This document shows, piece by piece, positions 5,991 to 9,994 of a stretch of 9,994 bases of DNA (position 1 is its first letter; each line of letters begins with the position of its first letter). A program made the position numbers and the translations under genes. The notes under the pieces are model-generated. The model did no database searches. It was given only the letters and a program-made list of their open reading frames with translations, and was not told where the DNA came from. This stretch comes from Spongiibacteraceae bacterium (lineage in GTDB: Bacteria; Pseudomonadota; Gammaproteobacteria; Pseudomonadales; PIVM01), in the NCBI GenBank assembly GCA_030618505.1, contig JAUXDF010000082.1, forward strand, positions 1-9,994. Direction: 5' to 3'.

Positions 5991-6752
5991 ATGAATATTA
6001 CCGATAAAATTATTGTCATTACCGGCGGCGCACAGGGCCTCGGGCTCGCTATGGCCGAGTGCTTGGCTAAAAAAGGTGCCAAATTAGCGTTAGTTGATCT
6101 TAATCAGGAGCGTCTTAATCAGGCTGTCATCCAATGCAAAAAGGTCGGCGGTGATGCCAAAGCTTATCTGGCAAATGTCGCCAAAGAAGATGAAGTGGAA
6201 ACACTGTTTGCACAGATCGTTAAAGATTTTGGCGCCTTGGATGCTCTGGTCAATAACGCCGGTATTTTACGCGATGGCCTGCTAATCAAAGCAAAAGATG
6301 GCGTAATTGCCAAGCGTATGTCACTAGCGGAGTGGCAGGCCGTTATTGATGTAAACCTCACAGGCGTATTCCTCTGCGGGCGCGAAGCGGCCAGCAAAAT
6401 GATCGAACTGGATAGCAAGGGTGTCATTATCAATATCTCCAGCGTGTCAAAAGCCGGCAATATGGGACAAAGCAACTATTCAGCGGCAAAAGCCGGTGTT
6501 GCCGCCATGACGGTAACCTGGGCGAAAGAGCTGGCACGTTATGGCATTCGCTGCGCCGGTGTAGCACCCGGTTTTATCGCCACGGAAATGGTCGCCTCAA
6601 TGAAACCCGAAGCGCTGGATAAGATGACCGCCGGCATTCCCCTGCGCCGCTTGGGCGAGCCCGAGGAAATTGGCCGCACCATCGAATACATTCTCGAAAA
6701 CGACTATTTCACCGGCCGAATTATCGAGATGGATGGTGGTATTCGTATTTAA
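5991..6752 (+). CDS. SDR-family NAD(P)-dependent oxidoreductase (FabG-like)
   Basis: This 253-residue classical short-chain dehydrogenase has the cofactor motif TGGAQGLG (11-18), acidic Asp36 after the second beta strand (favouring NAD(H) over NADP(H)), NNAG (88-91), and the catalytic set Asn122, Ser151, Tyr163 and Lys167 in the SSVSKAGNMGQSNYSAAKAG region. The end, FTGRIIEMDGGIRI, is normal for the family. Compared with E. coli FabG it has about ten extra residues between NNAG and the catalytic Asn (around AKDGVIAKRM), a feature of a 3-oxoacyl-ACP-reductase-like subgroup. The substrate cannot be assigned. A ribosome binding site AAAGG lies about 9 nt upstream. It is the only plus-strand gene, divergent from fxsA and convergent with the FAD enzyme, with 27 bp between the two stop codons. 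Confidence 0.9.
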   Translation: MNITDKIIVITGGAQGLGLAMAECLAKKGAKLALVDLNQERLNQAVIQCKKVGGDAKAYLANVAKEDEVETLFAQIVKDFGALDALVNNAGILRDGLLIKAKDGVIAKRMSLAEWQAVIDVNLTGVFLCGREAASKMIELDSKGVIINISSVSKAGNMGQSNYSAAKAGVAAMTVTWAKELARYGIRCAGVAPGFIATEMVASMKPEALDKMTAGIPLRRLGEPEEIGRTIEYILENDYFTGRIIEMDGGIRI

Positions 6753-6779
6753 CAAGAACCGCCTTTTACTCAGTGGCGC

Positions 6780-8165
6780 TTATTCGGCGGCGCTGAGCAA
6801 TTTGCCTGGGTTCAAAACCCCCTTTGGATCCAGGCTCTGTTTCAGCAGGCGCATCAAAGCCAGCTCTTCATCGTTACGACTGTAATGCAAGAAGTCGCGT
6901 TTCTCCAAGCCAATACCATGCTCGGCTGAAATGGAGCCTCCTCGACTGTGCAAGGTGCTATAAACAATATCCTCCACCTGATGGCGTACCGCGGGGTCTT
7001 CACTGCCGACGCTAATCACCAGGTGCAAATTGCCATCACCCAAATGACCAAATATCGCCTGCTGAAAACTGTCTGGCCACTGCAGTGAAAACTGTGCCGC
7101 AATATCATCGAGATAATCTTGCATCTGCTCAATACCCAGACTGATATCAAAAATAGACAGGGGCCACAATGCAAACATTGACTCCACGTTATCGCGAATC
7201 GCCCATAAATTATCTCGCTCAGCCCCGCTCTGCGCCAATACCGCATCAACAATCAGCCCCTTTTCCAAACAACGCTCTAAATAACACTGAAATGCCTCAC
7301 TATCTTGTTGCTGCTCAGAGCCAGCGGTTTCAATGAGTGCATAAAAAGGGTAACCCACGGGTAGTGGTACTTGATGGCTTTCACGCTGACTGGCCTTTTC
7401 ATAATAGCTGTTCCACATAACCTCAAAGGCACTTAAGCGTCCACCTAACTCGCCTTCCGCCAAGCTCAATAAAACAGCCAGGTTTTCAAAATCATCAACC
7501 GCCACCAGCGCGCAACTCTCGCTACTCAGCCGGGTGCGCAGGCGCAACACCGCCCGGGTAACAATACCGAGCGTTCCTTCACTACCGATAAAAAGTTGCT
7601 TGAGATCATAACCGGTATTGTTTTTCATCATGCTATTCATGGAGGAGATAATTCGCCCGTCAGCCATGACCACCTCCAAGCCGAGAATTTGCTCGCGAGT
7701 CATGCCATAACGAATAACGCCATTTCCACCCGCGTTGGTGGCAACGTTACCGCCAATGGTGGCGCTACCCCTGGCGCCAAGGTCAACCGGGTACATTAAT
7801 CCCTGCTCCAGGGCTCGCTCCTGCACCACTTGCATATTGGCACCGGCCTGCACCGTCATGGTACGACCGACCTTATCCACCTCTTCTATTGCGCTCATCC
7901 GCTCCAGACTTAATACCAGATCATTAGGGCCAGCCACACACCCTTGCACCATGCCAGTTTTACCGCCCTGGGTAACCACCGGTTGGTTTTTTTCATAACA
8001 GATGCGTAAAATTTGTGAAACTTGCTCGGTGGTTTTCGGACGGACGATAATACGACTCTGACTTAAGCCCATCGACCAGCCATCTTCGCGCTCCCGCGCT
8101 TCTTCACCAGTAATTAGTCCACCAGAGTCCAGTAGCTTTCGTAACTCATCAAGCAATGCTGTCAT
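6780..8165 (-). CDS. FAD-binding oxidoreductase, D-2-hydroxyacid dehydrogenase (GlcD-like) type
   Basis: The 461-residue protein is a vanillyl-alcohol-oxidase-fold flavoenzyme similar to GlcD, D-lactate and D-2-hydroxyglutarate dehydrogenases, which oxidise a D-2-hydroxyacid to a 2-oxoacid. The FAD domain (about 35-210) shows QGGKTGMV (66-73), GGNVATNAGG (138-147) and GSEGTLGIVT (194-203). The C-terminal substrate and metal region shows HLGDGNLH (374-381), EHGIG (415-419) and DPKGVLNPGK (446-455). All signatures are intact. No signal peptide or Fe-S motif is present, so electrons probably pass to a soluble or membrane acceptor from the cytosol. It follows the TPP enzyme by 36 bp on the same strand and probably shares its transcript. 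The substrate is unresolved. Confidence 0.92.
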   Translation of the reverse strand: MTALLDELRKLLDSGGLITGEEAREREDGWSMGLSQSRIIVRPKTTEQVSQILRICYEKNQPVVTQGGKTGMVQGCVAGPNDLVLSLERMSAIEEVDKVGRTMTVQAGANMQVVQERALEQGLMYPVDLGARGSATIGGNVATNAGGNGVIRYGMTREQILGLEVVMADGRIISSMNSMMKNNTGYDLKQLFIGSEGTLGIVTRAVLRLRTRLSSESCALVAVDDFENLAVLLSLAEGELGGRLSAFEVMWNSYYEKASQRESHQVPLPVGYPFYALIETAGSEQQQDSEAFQCYLERCLEKGLIVDAVLAQSGAERDNLWAIRDNVESMFALWPLSIFDISLGIEQMQDYLDDIAAQFSLQWPDSFQQAIFGHLGDGNLHLVISVGSEDPAVRHQVEDIVYSTLHSRGGSISAEHGIGLEKRDFLHYSRNDEELALMRLLKQSLDPKGVLNPGKLLSAAE

Positions 8166-8201
8166 TATTTTTCTCTCTGCTATTTACCTGCTTCTACCGC
8201 C

Positions 8202-9743
8202 TCAATAGATCGCTTCTATTAAATGAGGCCCGCGTGTTGCCATCGCGGCTTTGAACTGCGCATTAAACTCTTCACACGTATTCGCTTTGCTGGCGCTCAC
8301 ACCCATTGCTTTGGCAAGCCCGGCGTAATCAATATCGGGGTTGCCAATACTCATCTGACTGGCAGCACTTTCACCCATGTCCTTGGCGCCAGCGTGCAGG
8401 TATTCAAACTGTAAAATGGCATAGTTACGATTAGCAAAAATTACCACAGTAATATCCAGATTCTGTCGCGCCATGGTCCACAAGGCCTGATTGGTGTACA
8501 TACCACTGCCATCGCCTTCCAGCGCCAGCACTTTGCGATTGGGGCAAGCAACCGCCGCACCCACCGCTGCGGGCAAACCCCAGCCAATGGCACCACCACC
8601 CTGGATAATCCAGTCATGGGCGGGACTGTTTTCGGTGGTAACAAATACTTCGGCACCACCGGTAATACCTTCATCAACAATGATGGCATTTTCAGTCAGC
8701 AAAGCACCGATACTTTGGGCAATGGCCGAGGGGGTAAACTCGCCACTGGCAAGCGCCAGGGGGGAACCCTTATAACATTTAGCTTTTTCCTGATCCACGC
8801 CCAGCTGTTCAGCCAAGAGCTCAAGCGCACCACCTGGCGCATGACTGAGATCTGCCAAACGATGCACCTTGCAGCCTTCTGGCAGCAAAACACTTTGAAA
8901 ATGGGGATAGGCAAAAAAGGCCACGGGCTCCTGTGCGCCGACCAATACAATGTGTTTAAAATCCTTCAAGACATCAGCGGCCATTTCTGGCAAATAGGGC
9001 AAGCGCTCAATACAACCTCGCCCCTGCCCCCGTGCGATACGACTGGGAAAAGTTTCGCAATACAATGAGGCGCCACTGTGTTCAGCAATCGCCGAGGCTA
9101 CTTTTAATTGTTTTTCATCCACCGCACCACCCAACAAAATAAGCGCAGGTTCATCACCTTTTAATACCGCCGCGGCATCATTAACAACAAGCATTGATGG
9201 CAACGGAGCAGCGCTGGCGGCGGGGACAGCCGCCAAGTCATGCAAGGTTTCTCCCCAGGAGACATCAGCCGGGACAATCAAGGTGGCGATTTTACCGGGC
9301 TGCTGGCGGGCAACCGCAATGGCCTCAGCAACATCCTGCGCCAACTGATCCGGCTTTTTACTGGTTTTTACCCAGGCAGAGACCGGCTGGGCACAGCCCT
9401 CCACATCGGATGTCAGCGGCGCATCATATTGCAAATGATAACTGGCATGATCACCGACAATATTCAGCATCGGCGAATGGGCACGGCGGGCATTATGAAT
9501 ATTGGCCATGGCATTGCTAAAACCTGGGCCCAGATGCAATAAAGTCACCGCAGGTTTTCCCGCCATGCGAGCATAACCATCGGCAGCGCCACTAACAACA
9601 CCTTCTGCCAAGCCCAGGACACAATGGATATCGGTCTTATCAAGCGCTTCCAGCAGATGCATTTCGGAGGTACCCGGATTGGAAAAACAAACCTCAATAC
9701 CAGCAGCTTTTAGGGTATTTACCAGCGCTTGTGCACCATTCAT
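8202..9743 (-). CDS. thiamine-diphosphate enzyme, acetolactate-synthase large-subunit-like (IlvX-type)
   Basis: The 513-residue protein has the three-domain layout of the acetolactate synthase/benzoylformate decarboxylase superfamily. The Pyr domain begins MNGAQALVNTLKAAGIEVCF with the catalytic Glu47 in LGLAEGVVSGAADGYARM. A central domain follows (about 185-330). The PP domain has the ThDP/Mg motif GDG (410-412) followed by FANRNYAIL (436-444). It resembles shorter IlvB-like proteins such as mycobacterial IlvX rather than housekeeping IlvB/IlvI: no regulatory subunit gene is adjacent, and the protein is some 50 residues shorter. It should cleave or ligate a 2-oxo acid; decarboxylase or acetolactate-synthase activity cannot be told apart here. 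GAAGGAT 7 nt before the ATG is a good ribosome binding site. It is the first gene of a likely two-gene operon with the FAD enzyme; no convincing promoter is seen. Confidence 0.88.
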   Translation of the reverse strand: MNGAQALVNTLKAAGIEVCFSNPGTSEMHLLEALDKTDIHCVLGLAEGVVSGAADGYARMAGKPAVTLLHLGPGFSNAMANIHNARRAHSPMLNIVGDHASYHLQYDAPLTSDVEGCAQPVSAWVKTSKKPDQLAQDVAEAIAVARQQPGKIATLIVPADVSWGETLHDLAAVPAASAAPLPSMLVVNDAAAVLKGDEPALILLGGAVDEKQLKVASAIAEHSGASLYCETFPSRIARGQGRGCIERLPYLPEMAADVLKDFKHIVLVGAQEPVAFFAYPHFQSVLLPEGCKVHRLADLSHAPGGALELLAEQLGVDQEKAKCYKGSPLALASGEFTPSAIAQSIGALLTENAIIVDEGITGGAEVFVTTENSPAHDWIIQGGGAIGWGLPAAVGAAVACPNRKVLALEGDGSGMYTNQALWTMARQNLDITVVIFANRNYAILQFEYLHAGAKDMGESAASQMSIGNPDIDYAGLAKAMGVSASKANTCEEFNAQFKAAMATRGPHLIEAIY

Positions 9744-9844
9744 GATTTATCCTTCCCCATTAATTGATTCGATTTTTTACTTCTCAAGACCATTAGCTTA
9801 GCAGAGCACTCTCTCAGGGTAGCATCAAGACCCAAGGTAAGTTA

Positions 9845-9986
9845 GTGCTTATCCAGAAACCGCAAGTTTTAGAAAATTAAGTCCGCTCCTGGCCAACGCA
9901 AATCTAGCTCCCAGGCCTTTTCAAGGCCTTTAAGTCGCAAGATTTGCGTTGGCCAGGAGCTCTTTGTCTAATTTCTGGATGGGCAC
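9845..9986. mobile_element. MITE-like element with terminal inverted repeats and internal hairpin
   Basis: The ends are inverted repeats: GTGCTTATCCAGAAA at 9845-9859 and, reversed, GTGCCCATCCAGAAA at 9972-9986 (13/15 identical). Each end abuts a TA dinucleotide (9843-9844 and 9987-9988), as for elements that duplicate TA. Inside, a perfect 21-bp inverted repeat pairs 9885-9905 with 9940-9960, and a 7-bp hairpin AGGCCTT/AAGGCCT (9913-9919 with 9923-9929) sits at its centre. The 142 bp hold no ORF. It lies about 100 bp upstream of the TPP-enzyme gene. It may be a non-autonomous transposon, possibly of an IS630/mariner-like group, or a REP-type repeat; copies elsewhere in the genome are needed to decide. 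Confidence 0.65.
9885..9960. repeat. 21-bp perfect inverted repeat with nested hairpin
   Basis: Arms 9885-9905 and 9940-9960 are exact reverse complements (starting GCTCCTGGCCAACG and ending CCAGGAGC) and enclose a second 7-bp stem. Transcribed on either strand this would form a long, stable stem. No T-tract directly follows on either side, so it is not a standard intrinsic terminator. Confidence 0.85.
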
Positions 9987-9994
9987 TAATTAGT

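Noticed and set aside
6768..6798. Hairpin CTCAGTG/CGCTGAG between the convergent SDR and FAD genes as a terminator
   Set aside because: Seven-bp stem with a 15-nt loop, partly inside the FAD gene, and no T-tract on either strand.
9744..9840. Promoter TTGAGA-17-ATTAAT for the TPP-enzyme gene
   Set aside because: The implied start point would fall within the ribosome binding site, so it is unlikely to be used.

Overview
The window looks like chromosomal DNA of a gammaproteobacterium, possibly a marine one. The clues are a groES-groEL operon next to fxsA, an E. coli-type heat-shock promoter, a Gly-Gly-Met GroEL tail and moderate GC content. Assignment below class level is inference. Almost every gene is on the minus strand. 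Only one gene, a short-chain dehydrogenase, is on the plus strand.

Layout from left to right. (1) Positions 1-310 hold the start of a secreted YfiR-like (DUF4154) protein running off the left edge, with its own promoter. (2) Positions about 380-503 hold a minus-strand terminator, a three-way-junction-like structured segment, and a 16-bp copy of the last bases of groEL, still readable as Gly-Gly-Met-Met-stop. (3) Positions about 504-2921 are AT-richer DNA carrying a two-gene AbiE-type toxin-antitoxin operon, a decayed N-terminal fragment of a tyrosine integrase, three copies of an 18-bp TACCCCAC-N3-ATACCCC repeat, a promoter and a strong terminator. (4) Positions 2921-5711 hold groEL, groES with a sigma-32-type promoter, and fxsA. 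(5) Positions 5991-6752 hold an SDR oxidoreductase facing the other way. (6) Positions 6780-9743 hold a two-gene metabolic operon, a thiamine-diphosphate enzyme followed by an FAD-linked 2-hydroxyacid-dehydrogenase-like enzyme. (7) Positions 9845-9986 hold a small MITE-like element with terminal inverted repeats and a large internal hairpin, flanked by TA.

The most interesting reading is that blocks 2 and 3 are a vestigial integrative island of about 2.4 kb inserted at the 3' end of groEL. The 16-bp repeat at both ends fits attL and attR, the 18-bp repeats fit integrase arm sites, and the integrase fragment lies next to one end, pointing inward, as in P4-type islands. The island left groEL coding intact and gave it a new stop context and terminator. 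The ancestral groEL 3' end, a structured leader-like segment and the old terminator are stranded 2.4 kb away in front of the yfiR-like gene. What survives inside is the toxin-antitoxin pair, which could explain why the remnant has persisted.

The chaperonin block is conventional: GroES and GroEL form the folding chamber, and fxsA upstream is a common gammaproteobacterial neighbour. The TPP and FAD enzymes are probably co-transcribed and may act on related 2-oxo/2-hydroxy acids, but the sequence does not reveal the substrate.
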